The notes: generated by a model not told the origin, from the letters alone. Positions 1 to 10,143 are shown, counted from the first letter of the stretch. The stretch is DNA of 42,842 nt from Robiginitomaculum sp. (GCA_015485155.1 WFUF01000018.1:1-42842), one strand, 5' to 3'. A program made the numbers and translations.

Positions 1-1346
1 CCCCTATGGCCCTGTGCCATGAGGCCTGCAACCATGCCCGCCAACACATCGCCGCTTCCCAATGAAGCCAACCAGCCAGAGGTGTGGGTGTTGACCACAA
101 TTCTGCCACTGGCCGTAGCCATTACGCTGTCAGCACCTTTGAGCAATAAAGTACAGCCGGCAAGTCTGGCAGCGGCCTGCACCCGCTCAATCTTATTGCC
201 AAATTCGGATCCTAATTGTCCGAACAAACGGGCAAACTCTCCCTCATGAGGCAGCAAAACCGTATTGGAATGACAGGCATCGAACAATGTGTCCGGGTCA
301 TCTGCAAAACTGCTTAAGGCATCAGCATCAAGAACTGTTGGCTTGTTATGGGCCAGTAATTCCAGAACATCGCGGCGCATATCCTTACCCACGCCACCGG
401 CTGGGCCGATTATAATACAATCCGGATTTTGAGCTTGTAGCAGGCTTGAAACAGGCTCACCTCGATCCCGCGCCAACAACACAACAGAAGTTTCATGGGC
501 AGCGCAAACCTGCATTGATTTTTTGGAGCCAGCCAGTGTTACCCACCCTGCCCCTATCCGCAATCCCGCACGGGCAGCCAGTCTGGCAGCTCCGGTGTGT
601 AACGCCCCGCCACACATTACCAACAACCTTCCGCGCGAATGTTTATGAGTAACAGCTTCGGGAGCTTTTGGTATTTCCGGCCATAAATTGCGCTGATTTA
701 CTATTGCTACCGGATCAAAATTATCAAGCAGACCATCTGGAAAACCAATGGCAATCACCTTTATTTTGCCGCATTGGCTGCGAGCCGGCTCCAACACATG
801 AGCCGGTTTCAAACATTCAAATGTAACTGTCATGTCCGCCTTGATAGCAGGCGGACTCACCTTGCCATTGTCGCCAAAGATACCTGAAGGCAGATCAGCA
901 GATACCACTTTGGCAGGATGAGCATTGATATGATTGACCAACTCTGCCAATTCTCCGCTTATAGGTCGCTTTAGACCTGCCCCGAATATACAGTCAACAA
1001 TCAGCCCGATATTGCACGATATTTCAGTGCCCGTAATACTGACACCAGAGGGTAATGCCTGTTCCATTTTATCCGCATCTGTTGCAGGAACAGTCTTGGC
1101 GCATACGGTAAGAAAAACCGGCCAACCTGCCTCATACAAATGGCGTGCAACAACATAACCGTCTCCACCATTGGCTCCGGGGCCGCAGAATACTTGTACC
1201 GGACAGGGACTGAATTCAGAAAAAATCTGCTCAGCAATTCCAGAGCCTGCAGCCTCCATTAAATCGACACCAAGGCGACCGCGATCAATGGCAGCACGGT
1301 CGGCCTGATAGCAGGTGGCGGTGGAAAAGACTTTTACCCCGGACAT
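1..1346 (-). CDS. nnr: Bifunctional NAD(P)H-hydrate epimerase / ADP-dependent dehydratase (3' end cut by window)
   Basis: This enzyme repairs hydrated NADH and NADPH. The N-terminal domain epimerises NAD(P)HX and the C-terminal domain dehydrates the S form using ADP. I translated the minus strand from the ATG at 1346-1344 and the frame stays open to base 1, giving about 448 codons; the last few dozen residues lie outside the window. The N-terminal half shows the YjeF_N signature VFCGPGANGGDGYVVARHL around residues 46-64. The C-terminal carbohydrate-kinase-like half ends with GSGDVLAGMVAGLMAQG, the nucleotide-binding and catalytic-base motif of the dehydratase. A C-terminal HSRGRLLVMCGG stretch marks the start of the dehydratase domain. 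The gene is divergent from glnB, an arrangement I recall from other alphaproteobacteria. The Shine-Dalgarno sequence is weak (AAGAAG about ten bases upstream). Confidence 0.93.
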   Translation of the reverse strand, partial: MSGVKVFSTATCYQADRAAIDRGRLGVDLMEAAGSGIAEQIFSEFSPCPVQVFCGPGANGGDGYVVARHLYEAGWPVFLTVCAKTVPATDADKMEQALPSGVSITGTEISCNIGLIVDCIFGAGLKRPISGELAELVNHINAHPAKVVSADLPSGIFGDNGKVSPPAIKADMTVTFECLKPAHVLEPARSQCGKIKVIAIGFPDGLLDNFDPVAIVNQRNLWPEIPKAPEAVTHKHSRGRLLVMCGGALHTGAARLAARAGLRIGAGWVTLAGSKKSMQVCAAHETSVVLLARDRGEPVSSLLQAQNPDCIIIGPAGGVGKDMRRDVLELLAHNKPTVLDADALSSFADDPDTLFDACHSNTVLLPHEGEFARLFGQLGSEFGNKIERVQAAARLAGCTLLLKGADSVMATASGRIVVNTHTSGWLASLGSGDVLAGMVAGLMAQGHR

Positions 1347-1367
1347 GACGTGAACACTTCTTTTGCA

Positions 1368-1394
1368 TACGCTGCCTATTTTTTAGGCAGCGTA
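1368..1394. repeat. Perfect 11-bp inverted repeat in the nnr/glnB divergent region
   Basis: TACGCTGCCTA, five T residues, then TAGGCAGCGTA form a perfect 11-bp stem. It lies 22 bases upstream of the nnr start and 106 bases upstream of glnB. Neither side is followed by a T-run, and the two flanking genes diverge, so a terminator is unlikely. It could be an operator or a leader hairpin for nnr. Confidence 0.7.
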
Positions 1395-1400
1395 AAGTAA

Positions 1401-1838
<438 letters not shown>

Positions 1839-1879
1839 AACCGAACTTATTTATTTTCACAAACACTAGGTTAATAATC

Positions 1880-3283
1880 ATGTCCAAAGAAATACTAGAC
1901 CTTATCAAAAGCGAAAACGTCAATTTTGTCGATTTGCGCTTTACCGACCCAAGAGGGAAAATGCAGCATGTTACCATGGAAAAAAGCATGGTGAATGAGG
2001 ATCTTTTTGAAGATGGCGTAATGTTTGATGGCTCCTCGATTTCGGGGTGGAAAGCAATCAATGATTCAGACATGGTACTGATGCCGGACACCAGCACAGC
2101 CAAAATTGATCCGTTTTTTCAATCCCCTACCCTGACCTTATTTTGTGATGTTCTGGAACCTGGCACATTGAGTCCCTATGGCCGTGATCCGCGTTCCACA
2201 GCAAAGCGGGCAGAAAAATATCTTATGGCCTCTGGTGTTGGCGATACCGCATATTTTGGGCCAGAAGCAGAATTTTTCATGTTTGATGATGTTCGCTGGT
2301 CAACCCGCACTGACAAGACCGGGTTTACCCTGGACAGTTCAGAATTGCCGGCCAATACAAATTCCAAATTTGAACACGGAAATATGGGACATCGCCCCTC
2401 ATCCGGAGGCGGCTATTTCCCGGTTCCGCCAGTTGATTCAGGGCAAGATATTCGCAGTGAAATGCTAAGTGTGATGGACGAGCTTGGCCTTTCTCCTGAA
2501 AAACATCACCACGAAGTAGCCCCGGCCCAGCACGAACTGGGAATGAAGTTTTCTACCCTTGTGGAAATGGCAGATCATTTGCAATTATACAAATATGTGG
2601 TTCATAACGTTGCCGCTGCCTACGGAAAATCAGCAACATTCATGCCCAAACCATGTGTCGGTGAGAATGGCTCAGGAATGCATGTACACCAGTCAATCTG
2701 GAAAGATGGCAAGCCACTTTTTGCCGGTAATCGTTATGCTGATCTATCGGAAAAGTGCCTGCATTATATTGGTGGAACCATCAAACATGCCAGGGCAATC
2801 AATGCCTTTGCCAATGCCTCCACTAATTCCTACAAGCGTCTGGTCCCAGGGTTTGAAGCTCCGGTGCTGCTGGCCTATTCTGCTCGCAATCGTTCCGCGT
2901 CAATTCGCATCCCCTACTCCCCATCGGCCAATGGCAAACGTCTTGAAGTACGTTTTCCTGATGCTGCTGGAAATCCGTATCTTACATTCACAGCATTGCT
3001 GATGGCAGGCCTTGACGGCATTGCCAACAAGATTGATCCCGGTGAAGCCATGGACAAGGATCTTTATGATCTGCCGGCCGAGGAGCTAAAAAACATTCCC
3101 TCGGTATGCAGCAGCTTGCGCGATGCCTTAAATGCGCTGGAACAGGATCATGAATTCCTGCTGCAGGGCGGGGTTATGAACAAGGATCAGATTGCAGCCT
3201 ATATTGATCTGAAGATGGAAGAAGTCACACGATTCGAAATGCACCCGCATCCGGTCGAATTTGACATGTATTATTCTTCCTGA
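1880..3283 (+). CDS. glnA: Glutamine synthetase type I
   Basis: This enzyme makes glutamine from glutamate, ammonia and ATP and is the main ammonium-assimilation enzyme, a cytosolic dodecamer. The 467 residues fit the GSI-beta class. Visible signatures are FDGSSISGW near residues 49-57, the ATP-binding stretch [16 protein letters not shown], and the metal and ammonium site region NRSASIRIP. Tyr396 in [11 protein letters not shown] is the usual adenylylation site, so activity is probably shut down by GlnE under PII control. It lies directly downstream of glnB. The Shine-Dalgarno is modest (TAGG about ten bases before ATG). Confidence 0.98.
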   Translation: MSKEILDLIKSENVNFVDLRFTDPRGKMQHVTMEKSMVNEDLFEDGVMFDGSSISGWKAINDSDMVLMPDTSTAKIDPFFQSPTLTLFCDVLEPGTLSPYGRDPRSTAKRAEKYLMASGVGDTAYFGPEAEFFMFDDVRWSTRTDKTGFTLDSSELPANTNSKFEHGNMGHRPSSGGGYFPVPPVDSGQDIRSEMLSVMDELGLSPEKHHHEVAPAQHELGMKFSTLVEMADHLQLYKYVVHNVAAAYGKSATFMPKPCVGENGSGMHVHQSIWKDGKPLFAGNRYADLSEKCLHYIGGTIKHARAINAFANASTNSYKRLVPGFEAPVLLAYSARNRSASIRIPYSPSANGKRLEVRFPDAAGNPYLTFTALLMAGLDGIANKIDPGEAMDKDLYDLPAEELKNIPSVCSSLRDALNALEQDHEFLLQGGVMNKDQIAAYIDLKMEEVTRFEMHPHPVEFDMYYSS

Positions 3284-3401
3284 GGCTGACCCGCCCAACA
3301 GGCTGAAAGGCTATAACAGCAATAGACTTACAGGTTTTTACGGCTCTCGAACAAAAAAGTGTAATTTTGGGAATCGACGAACTGGATTTTACGGTCTACA
3401 A

Positions 3402-3444
3402 GACCCGGTCTGCGATTTTGCGCCATAAAGTCGCAGGCCGGTTC
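3402..3444 (+). repeat. Imperfect hairpin between glnA and the autotransporter
   Basis: GACCCGGTCTGCGA (3402-3415) pairs with TCGCAGGCCGGTTC (3431-3444) with one mismatch and one G-U pair around a 15-base loop. It ends 16 bases before the ATG of the autotransporter and has no T-run after it. It may be a weak terminator for glnA or a structured leader of the downstream mRNA. Confidence 0.5.
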
Positions 3445-3460
3445 TTAAAGGGTGTAATTT

Positions 3461-6400
3461 ATGCGTAAATTCTTGTTACTTTCAGTGTCTTTACCCACAT
3501 TTGCTTTTGCCAGCGCCACAATGGCACAAGTTGAAATAAACACTGAAACAACCGACCCTGTTGACACCCAAACCATTGATAATGGCAACCCGGCAGATAT
3601 TGTAATCTTAAGCGCAGGTACTGTTCTGGTTGGTGAAGGCCTGGCGGCAGTTACCCTTAACTCTGATAATACCGTAACCAATCAGGGAATAATAGGCTCA
3701 GATGATGCCGACAATTCCACCGGCGTGCTGGTTTCCGGTGCCGTAACCGGAGAAATCCTTAATTCAGGATCTATCAGTCTTACGGAAAATTTTTCCGGTG
3801 AAGACACTGATGGTGACGGAGATCTCGACACCCCCTTTGCTACTGGAACAGGACGGGTGGGAATTTTGGTTTCAGGGGGTTCTACCCTTACCGGTAATAT
3901 AACCAATGATGATCTTGGACGCATCACTATTGAAGGCAATGACTCTGCTGGAGTGCAAGTTGCTGGGACGTTAAATGGTAATTTAACTTCACAAGGAACC
4001 ATAGACGTAACCGGTGATCGAACCTATGGAGTTCTGGTTTCAGGAACAGTAAACGGGGATGTGGTCACGGCTGGCCGCATATCTGCTACTGGTGAGGACT
4101 CCGGCGGTGTAAGAGTCACTGGCGAAGTTAACGGGGCTATCCGCAACACCGCCTCCATCGCTGCCACTGGATTTAGATCAATCAATCGTGCATCAGCAGA
4201 AGTTCGCGCAGCACTGGATAATGATGATTTGCTGATTGGCGGCAGCGCCATCGCCGTTGGGGGCAATGTTACCGGTGGTATTATCAATGATGCTGTTACC
4301 GATGAAAACAACAATACCGTAACCGGGGAATTGCGCTCTACTGGTTCCGCTCCGGCGCTATTGGTTGCAGCTTCATTGGACGGCAATGATAATGGCGATG
4401 TAAATATAGGCGCAGTGGGAACTTTGGCTGATGATGAGTTTTTCGGCATTATCAATCGCGGAAGAATTGCAAGCGCAGGCATCAATGACGGAATAGCCAC
4501 AACCGGAATTCGCGTCGAAGGCACAGAAGTAAACGGTGTTCTTCGGCAAACCATCATCGAAGGCGGATTGCTTACAACCGGATCCATTTCAGCTGATGCC
4601 TTTGAAGCTGATTCCAGCGCTGTTTCCATTGGCAATGGAGCAGTGGTTCCTGTGATTGATATTCGCGGAATAACCCAGGTTACGACCTTGTCTCAATCTG
4701 GTGGAAGAGCCGCTTCAATTCTGATTGAATCAGGTGCTCAGGTTAATGAAATCAGAGTGAACGCAATGGTTCGCGCCAGCTATATCGGCACTGGCGTTGG
4801 CGGCTTTGCCGCAGGTATTGTTGATGAAAGTGGAACTGTTGACCTGCTGCTTAACAATGGCAGCATTACCACATCATTTACTGAATTGCTTCCAAGTGGT
4901 ACTGAAGCTGACCCCACAGATACAACACGGCGTGAAATTGCTGTTGACTTGTCGGCCAATACCACGGGCGCGACCCTTCGCCAGGTTACAGCTGTCGACC
5001 CTGATCCCACTGACAATGTTGAGCCTTCCATACCGGAAATAGAGGGCGATTTATTGTTTGGTAGCGGCGCTGATGCTTTGGAGCTATTGAACGGATCAAT
5101 CAAAGGCGATGTATTTTTTGGTGATGGCGACGATATTCTGCTTATTGATAATGGCGCTGAATTAACGGGTGCCATATATGATACAGATGGTCAGTTGACC
5201 ATGGACATTCGTGATGGGCTGCTGGCCCTTGGCGCAGATACTGCACTTTCGTTAACTTCTGCCAGTTTTGGCGCCAATTCCCGACTGCAACTGACCATTG
5301 ACCCTGTTGCTGGCGGAGGGTTCCAAAGCGCGTCATTTATTGCATCTGGCAATGTATCCTTCCTTGAAGGAGCAAGAATTTCCCCCAGCCTGTCCGGGCT
5401 TATCGCCCAGGCTGGTACCTTTGATTTAATTACAGCCGGCAGCTTCAGTTTCGCCGAGAGCTTCGCTTCAATGCTGGACACCAGTTCTTTGCCCTTCTTG
5501 TATAATGTTGGAATTAGCCAGGCCGGAGGGCCAAACGTCCTGACCATTACCCTTGATCGCAGGACTGCTGCGGAATTGGGTATGTCAGTAAATCAGGCCG
5601 CGGCTTATGATGCGTGGTTTGATGCCGTAATCACCAGCCCGGACACCGCCCTGACCAGCGCCTTTGCAGGATTAACCAGTGCCACCGATTTTTACGCCGC
5701 ATATAACCAGTTACTGCCAGAATTCGGAGCTGCTGCCTTGCAGTTTACTCTGGCTAATACCGACGGCACCACCGGTGCCATTGGCAATCGTCTTGATGCC
5801 CTGCGCCGTGGTTATGGTTCAGGTGGAGCATGGATTCAGGAAATTGGCTATTATTTGAACCGGAACCGCAGCTCCATCTCCCAGCCTTATAACGGCTTTG
5901 GTTTAGGACTGGCAGTTGGCACTGATCGCCCCATGGTCGGGTTTGATGCTGTTGGCCTGTCGTTAAGCGGTTTTTCCAGCGAGATACAAGAAGCAGACGG
6001 CTTTGACACCCCGCTTTCCTCTATCTCAGCCCAGATTGGAATCTATGCAGGAAAGAGTTTTGGCGGACTTGATTTTATCACCCACTCTGCCATTGGTCTG
6101 GATAGTTTTACCTCGGAACGCAATCTGGAACTTGGCACGGTTGTGCGTACGGCCAACGCTAGTTGGCGCGGCTATCATATTGCCAGCACAACCAAATTAT
6201 CAAAAGATTTTGCCCTTGGCCGCTGGATATTTAGCCCAAGCGCATCTTTTGATTATTTGCGGCTTACCGAAGAAGGATACAAAGAAGCCGGTGGCGGAGT
6301 TGGCTTTGATCTGGCTCTCGACTCCAGAGTATCAGAAAATATATCTGCCACTGCCGCCTTTACCCTTGGACGCAAATTTGGTTCTGCCCGTTCATGGTGG

Positions 6401-6649
6401 ACACCACGTTTACGGGCCGGGGTCCGCAATGATATCAAGGGTGATCCAACACTGACCACAGCACGGTTTGTCGGGTTTAATGATCGTTTCACGGTTTCCC
6501 CACAGGCCTTGCCTAAAACCGCGCTATTGGCCGGTTTCTCCCTAACCGCAGGAAGCAAATACACCTCCTTTGGATTTGATTATGATGCGGATATTCGTAA
6601 CGGATTTATTCGCCATACAGGCAAGGTGGTGATTCGATTCATCTTCTAA
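3461..6649 (+). CDS. Autotransporter with repeat-rich passenger and C-terminal beta-barrel
   Basis: This is a type Va secreted protein of 1062 residues. Residues 1-22 (MRKFLLLSVSLPTFAFASATMA) are a Sec signal peptide. The passenger, roughly residues 23-780, is built from imperfect repeats of about 25 residues with the pattern VxVxGxVxGxIxNxGxIxxTG, predicted to fold as a beta-helix. It is rich in Gly, Asn, Thr and Asp and almost free of Cys. An acidic patch EDTDGDGDLDT near residue 113 could bind calcium. From about residue 786 (GGAWIQEIGY) the sequence has the alternating pattern of an autotransporter barrel and ends in Phe (VVIRFIF), the outer-membrane insertion signal. No protease or lipase motif was seen in the passenger, so its function (adhesion, surface layer or biofilm) is open. 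The Shine-Dalgarno is AAAGGG at about eight bases. Confidence 0.88.
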   Translation: MRKFLLLSVSLPTFAFASATMAQVEINTETTDPVDTQTIDNGNPADIVILSAGTVLVGEGLAAVTLNSDNTVTNQGIIGSDDADNSTGVLVSGAVTGEILNSGSISLTENFSGEDTDGDGDLDTPFATGTGRVGILVSGGSTLTGNITNDDLGRITIEGNDSAGVQVAGTLNGNLTSQGTIDVTGDRTYGVLVSGTVNGDVVTAGRISATGEDSGGVRVTGEVNGAIRNTASIAATGFRSINRASAEVRAALDNDDLLIGGSAIAVGGNVTGGIINDAVTDENNNTVTGELRSTGSAPALLVAASLDGNDNGDVNIGAVGTLADDEFFGIINRGRIASAGINDGIATTGIRVEGTEVNGVLRQTIIEGGLLTTGSISADAFEADSSAVSIGNGAVVPVIDIRGITQVTTLSQSGGRAASILIESGAQVNEIRVNAMVRASYIGTGVGGFAAGIVDESGTVDLLLNNGSITTSFTELLPSGTEADPTDTTRREIAVDLSANTTGATLRQVTAVDPDPTDNVEPSIPEIEGDLLFGSGADALELLNGSIKGDVFFGDGDDILLIDNGAELTGAIYDTDGQLTMDIRDGLLALGADTALSLTSASFGANSRLQLTIDPVAGGGFQSASFIASGNVSFLEGARISPSLSGLIAQAGTFDLITAGSFSFAESFASMLDTSSLPFLYNVGISQAGGPNVLTITLDRRTAAELGMSVNQAAAYDAWFDAVITSPDTALTSAFAGLTSATDFYAAYNQLLPEFGAAALQFTLANTDGTTGAIGNRLDALRRGYGSGGAWIQEIGYYLNRNRSSISQPYNGFGLGLAVGTDRPMVGFDAVGLSLSGFSSEIQEADGFDTPLSSISAQIGIYAGKSFGGLDFITHSAIGLDSFTSERNLELGTVVRTANASWRGYHIASTTKLSKDFALGRWIFSPSASFDYLRLTEEGYKEAGGGVGFDLALDSRVSENISATAAFTLGRKFGSARSWWTPRLRAGVRNDIKGDPTLTTARFVGFNDRFTVSPQALPKTALLAGFSLTAGSKYTSFGFDYDADIRNGFIRHTGKVVIRFIF

Positions 6650-6791
6650 GGGTTAACAGAACCTGAACGATTGAGCCTGCTAAAGATACAAGCATTTGTT
6701 TTTATTCGTGAAAATTATTATAGATTGTATCTTGATTTTTAACACAACTTATACGATATTTTTGCTGCGCACACACCTGGCGCATCCTACC

Positions 6792-6809
6792 AATGAACAA
6801 TCGTTCATT
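6792..6809. promoter_or_regulatory. 18-bp dyad, candidate TetR-family operator
   Basis: AATGAACAATCGTTCATT has perfect 7-bp arms around a 4-bp centre. This half-site geometry (TGAAC-N4-GTTCA) is typical of operators bound by TetR/AcrR-type repressors. No regulator gene lies nearby, so the assignment is by sequence pattern only. It could also form a small hairpin in the autotransporter mRNA tail. Confidence 0.4.
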
Positions 6810-6826
6810 CATTCTAGGAACTACTT

Positions 6827-6865
6827 CAGAGGCTGATATTCCCCCGAGTGTCAGCCTCTGTTTTC
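6827..6865 (+). terminator. Rho-independent terminator after the autotransporter
   Basis: CAGAGGCTGA (6827-6836) and TCAGCCTCTG (6851-6860) form a perfect 10-bp stem around a 14-base loop, followed by TTTTC. It sits 177 bases after the autotransporter stop. Confidence 0.8.
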
Positions 6866-6949
6866 AGCTACACTCTGCCCATAACGAATCAATTTTAGTT
6901 CATTTTGAACTGGAAGTTCCCTGGACTGCAAAATCAAAGGTGATGTTAA

Positions 6950-8023
6950 ATGCGTGATTTAATCTATGGATTGGCGGCTATAGTTTTGCTTGGCAGTTGC
7001 CAAACGTCCAGCGGTGTTTCTAAAGACCGTATTTCCCAAAACAAGCAAAACCCTGTCGTCATGATGCCGGGAACAAACCCGATTGTGCTGCTGATACATG
7101 GCGGTGCAGGTTCGGCTCGCCCTGGCGGAATGCCCGAAGAAGATGAAGCGGAATATCGCGCTGCCTTATCTGATGCCCTTACAGCAGGATATACCATTTT
7201 ACAGGCTGGCGGAAGCTCTTTGGATGCTGTGCAGGCAAGTCTTACAATACTGGAAGATGATCCCCTGTTTAATGCCGGTCGCGGATCAGTTTTAAGCGCC
7301 AATGGTAAAGTCTCCATGGACGCCTCAGTTATGGATGGGAGTAATCGCAATGCCGGGGCAGTTGCCGGTATTAATGAAATTCGTCATCCGGTTCTTGCGG
7401 CCAGTGCGGTGATGAATAACAGCCCCCATGTCTTGCTTTTTGGCTCTGGAGCCGAACAATTTGCCAAAGATCAGGGCCTGGAAACAATGCCTGAGTCATG
7501 GTTTATTACTGAGCCCCGGGTCAGGCAATTAAACCGCATTAAACAAAAAGAGCGAAAGACGCAAAATTCCAAACTGGACAGCACCTCCTATTTTGGAACG
7601 GTCGGGGCTGTGGCTTTGGATACTAACGGTAATCTGGCTGCTGCAACCTCAACCGGCGGCATGACCAACAAGAAATGGGGCCGGGTTGGTGATTCTCCTA
7701 TTATTGGTGCTGGAATCTATGCTGATAATCAATCCTGCGCAGTCTCAGCAACCGGCTGGGGCGAGTATTTCATCAGAGGAACTGTAGCCCGTGATATTTG
7801 CGCCCGCATCCAGTGGACTGGCGCAAACGCCCAACTTGCTGCTGATCAGGAAATTGCCGAAATAGTGGAAGCTGGCGGCAGCGGAGGCGTATTGGTTCTG
7901 ACACCTGATGGTGATTATGCATTTTCCTTTTCAACTGCTGTGATGTTTCGCGGTGTTCGTACCGAAGCTGGTGAGGAAGTAGCAATCTTTGCCAGTCATG
8001 GTAACAGACAACTTACCGACTGA
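6950..8023 (+). CDS. Lipoprotein isoaspartyl peptidase / type 2 L-asparaginase
   Basis: This is an N-terminal-nucleophile hydrolase that removes beta-aspartyl residues from isopeptides and can hydrolyse L-asparagine. The precursor is expected to cleave itself before Thr217 in STSYFGTVGAVALD, giving alpha and beta chains; TSTGG at 233-237 and GRVGDSPIIGAG at 244-255 are the conserved substrate-site motifs of the family. The N-terminus MRDLIYGLAAIVLLGSC is a lipoprotein signal with Cys17 in a LGSC lipobox, so the enzyme is probably anchored in the envelope instead of cytosolic. The length of 357 is normal for the family plus a signal. The start is supported by AAAGGTG before the ATG. It lies 25 bases upstream of parE, possibly co-transcribed. 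Confidence 0.93.
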   Translation: MRDLIYGLAAIVLLGSCQTSSGVSKDRISQNKQNPVVMMPGTNPIVLLIHGGAGSARPGGMPEEDEAEYRAALSDALTAGYTILQAGGSSLDAVQASLTILEDDPLFNAGRGSVLSANGKVSMDASVMDGSNRNAGAVAGINEIRHPVLAASAVMNNSPHVLLFGSGAEQFAKDQGLETMPESWFITEPRVRQLNRIKQKERKTQNSKLDSTSYFGTVGAVALDTNGNLAAATSTGGMTNKKWGRVGDSPIIGAGIYADNQSCAVSATGWGEYFIRGTVARDICARIQWTGANAQLAADQEIAEIVEAGGSGGVLVLTPDGDYAFSFSTAVMFRGVRTEAGEEVAIFASHGNRQLTD

Positions 8024-8048
8024 GTCGCAATAACGGAAATTATGAGAT

Positions 8049-10049
8049 ATGACTTCGGCTGCCCGCAATTCACTGTTTGACGATTCTGCATCCTCAAAAG
8101 CAGAGGCGGAGTATTCCGCAAAGGATATCGAGGTCCTTGAGGGACTGGAGCCTGTGCGCCGCCATCCCGGCATGTATGTGGGCGGCACCAATAGCAGTGC
8201 CATGCATCATTTGTTTGCCGAAATACTTGATAATGCCATGGATGAAGTAGTATCCGGCCATGCTGATCGCATTGAAATTACATTAGAAGCAGATAACTGG
8301 CTGACAGTAAAAGACAATGGTCGCGGCATCCCTGTGGATCCACACCCAAAGTTTAAGGATAAATCGGCTTTGGAGGTCATTATGACCACCTTGCATGCCG
8401 GTGGAAAATTCACCTCAAAAAGTTATCAGACCTCCGGGGGGCTACACGGGGTTGGGGTTTCGGTCACCAATGCTCTGTCAAGCCATCTGGAAGTGGAGGT
8501 TGCCCGCAACCGAAAACTGTACGGACAAAAGTTCTCACAAGGGAAAGCTCAAGGTAAATTGCTGGAGATGGGATCAGTTCCGAACCGGCGAGGAACCTTA
8601 ATCCGCTTCCAGCCTGATCGGGAAATTTTTGGATCAAAGCTGAACTTTTCACCAAAGCGCCTAATACAAATGGCCCGCTCCAAGGCATATTTGCATCGAG
8701 GCGCTGAAATACGCTGGAATTGTGATCCGGAACTGGTTGAAGGCACAGATACACCTCATGAGGCCCGCTTTCACTTTCCCGGCGGACTTGCAGATTTTCT
8801 AAAGGAAAAGCTGGGTAAAAAAACCACAATCACCGACAGCATATTCAGCGGACAGGTGGAGCGGGAAAATCGCGACGGCTCGGTTGAATGGGCTTTGGCG
8901 TGGACGCCACAGGGCTTCGGTGATACCGATGGATTTATAAATGCCTATTGTAACACCATCCCCACCCCCGAAGGTGGCACCCATGTGGCAGGAATGCGCA
9001 GCGCCTTAACCAAAGGCCTAAGAGCCTATGCAGATATTGTCGGACAGGGAAAGAAATCCGGCATTATTACTGCTGAAGACGTGCTTGGCACCGCCGGAGC
9101 CATGGTATCGGTTTTTGTAACCAAGCCGGCATTTCAGGGACAAACCAAGGAAAAACTGGCAACACCTTCGGCAACAAAGGCGGTGGAAAGCGCCATGCGT
9201 GACCGATTTGACCATTGGCTTGCCGCCAATCCCCAGCAAAGCGCAAAACTGCTGGAATGGGTAATTGGCCGGGCGGAAGACCGGATTCGGCGGCGCAAAC
9301 AAAAAGAGGTAAGCCGCAAATCTGCAACCCGTAAATTACGACTGCCCGGAAAACTGGCTGATTGTTCAAATAATTCCAATGAAGGCACGGAAATTTTTCT
9401 GGTAGAGGGCGACAGTGCGGGCGGTTCAGCCAAGCAGGGACGGGACAGGTTTACTCAGGCAATTTTACCCCTAAAGGGAAAAATATTAAATGTTGCCAGT
9501 GCCGCACCAGACAAGATTATGGCCAATCAGGAAATCAAGGATCTGGTTCAGGCCCTTGGTGTTGGTATCGGGCCAAAATTCAATATCGATGACTTACGTT
9601 ACGAACGGGTCATCATTATGACCGATGCAGATGTGGATGGGGATCATATCGCGGCCTTGTTAATGACCTTCTTTTATACCTGCATGCCCGGCCTGCTGGA
9701 ATCTGGTCGGCTGTTTTTGGCTCTGCCGCCCTTATACCGTCTCACCCAAAAGGGAAAGAGCGCCTATGCCCGCAATGAGGCTCACCGTGATGAATTACTG
9801 GCCGGGCCATTCTCAGGTCCGGGCAAGGTAGAAATCAGTCGGTTCAAAGGCCTTGGGGAAATGATGCCTGCGCAATTAAAAGAAACCACCATGAATCCGG
9901 CCACTCGTACTTTGGCCAGGGTAACCATTGATCGGGATAACCTGCCTACTACTGAAGCTCTGGTGGAGACTTTGATGGGTAAAAAGCCAGAACTGCGGTT
10001 CGCCTTTATTCAAGAACATGCAACAGAAACTGTTGATCTGGATATATAA
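8049..10049 (+). CDS. parE: DNA topoisomerase IV subunit B
   Basis: ParE is the ATPase subunit of topoisomerase IV, which decatenates daughter chromosomes with ParC. The 666 residues carry the GHKL ATPase motifs: EILDNAMDE with Glu58 as the likely catalytic base, DNGRGIPVD at 89-97 and the TSGGLHGVGVSVTNALS loop near 128-144. The TOPRIM domain shows VEGDSAGG with Glu453 and DADVDGDH from Asp526. RFKGLGEMMPAQLKETTMNP near the C-terminus is shared with GyrB. I prefer ParE over GyrB because the protein is short, lacks the roughly 150-residue GyrB insert, and has the ParE-like GRDRFTQAILPLKGKILNV stretch. parC is not in the window. Confidence 0.92.
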   Translation: MTSAARNSLFDDSASSKAEAEYSAKDIEVLEGLEPVRRHPGMYVGGTNSSAMHHLFAEILDNAMDEVVSGHADRIEITLEADNWLTVKDNGRGIPVDPHPKFKDKSALEVIMTTLHAGGKFTSKSYQTSGGLHGVGVSVTNALSSHLEVEVARNRKLYGQKFSQGKAQGKLLEMGSVPNRRGTLIRFQPDREIFGSKLNFSPKRLIQMARSKAYLHRGAEIRWNCDPELVEGTDTPHEARFHFPGGLADFLKEKLGKKTTITDSIFSGQVERENRDGSVEWALAWTPQGFGDTDGFINAYCNTIPTPEGGTHVAGMRSALTKGLRAYADIVGQGKKSGIITAEDVLGTAGAMVSVFVTKPAFQGQTKEKLATPSATKAVESAMRDRFDHWLAANPQQSAKLLEWVIGRAEDRIRRRKQKEVSRKSATRKLRLPGKLADCSNNSNEGTEIFLVEGDSAGGSAKQGRDRFTQAILPLKGKILNVASAAPDKIMANQEIKDLVQALGVGIGPKFNIDDLRYERVIIMTDADVDGDHIAALLMTFFYTCMPGLLESGRLFLALPPLYRLTQKGKSAYARNEAHRDELLAGPFSGPGKVEISRFKGLGEMMPAQLKETTMNPATRTLARVTIDRDNLPTTEALVETLMGKKPELRFAFIQEHATETVDLDI

Positions 10050-10143
10050 CCCAACAAGTACAGATAAATACCCCATAAGCCTTGTATGCTAACACACCTG
10101 ATACCATTTGCTAGAAACAGCTTTTTTAACAGCGAACATATCA

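Larger units (their letters stand above)
6650..6949 (+). other. 300-bp intergenic region between autotransporter and peptidase
   Basis: No gene was seen. The region is A/T-rich in its first half. It holds an 18-bp dyad at 6792-6809 and a clear intrinsic terminator at 6827-6865. The promoter of the downstream peptidase gene probably lies after the terminator, but I could not define its boxes. Confidence 0.7.
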
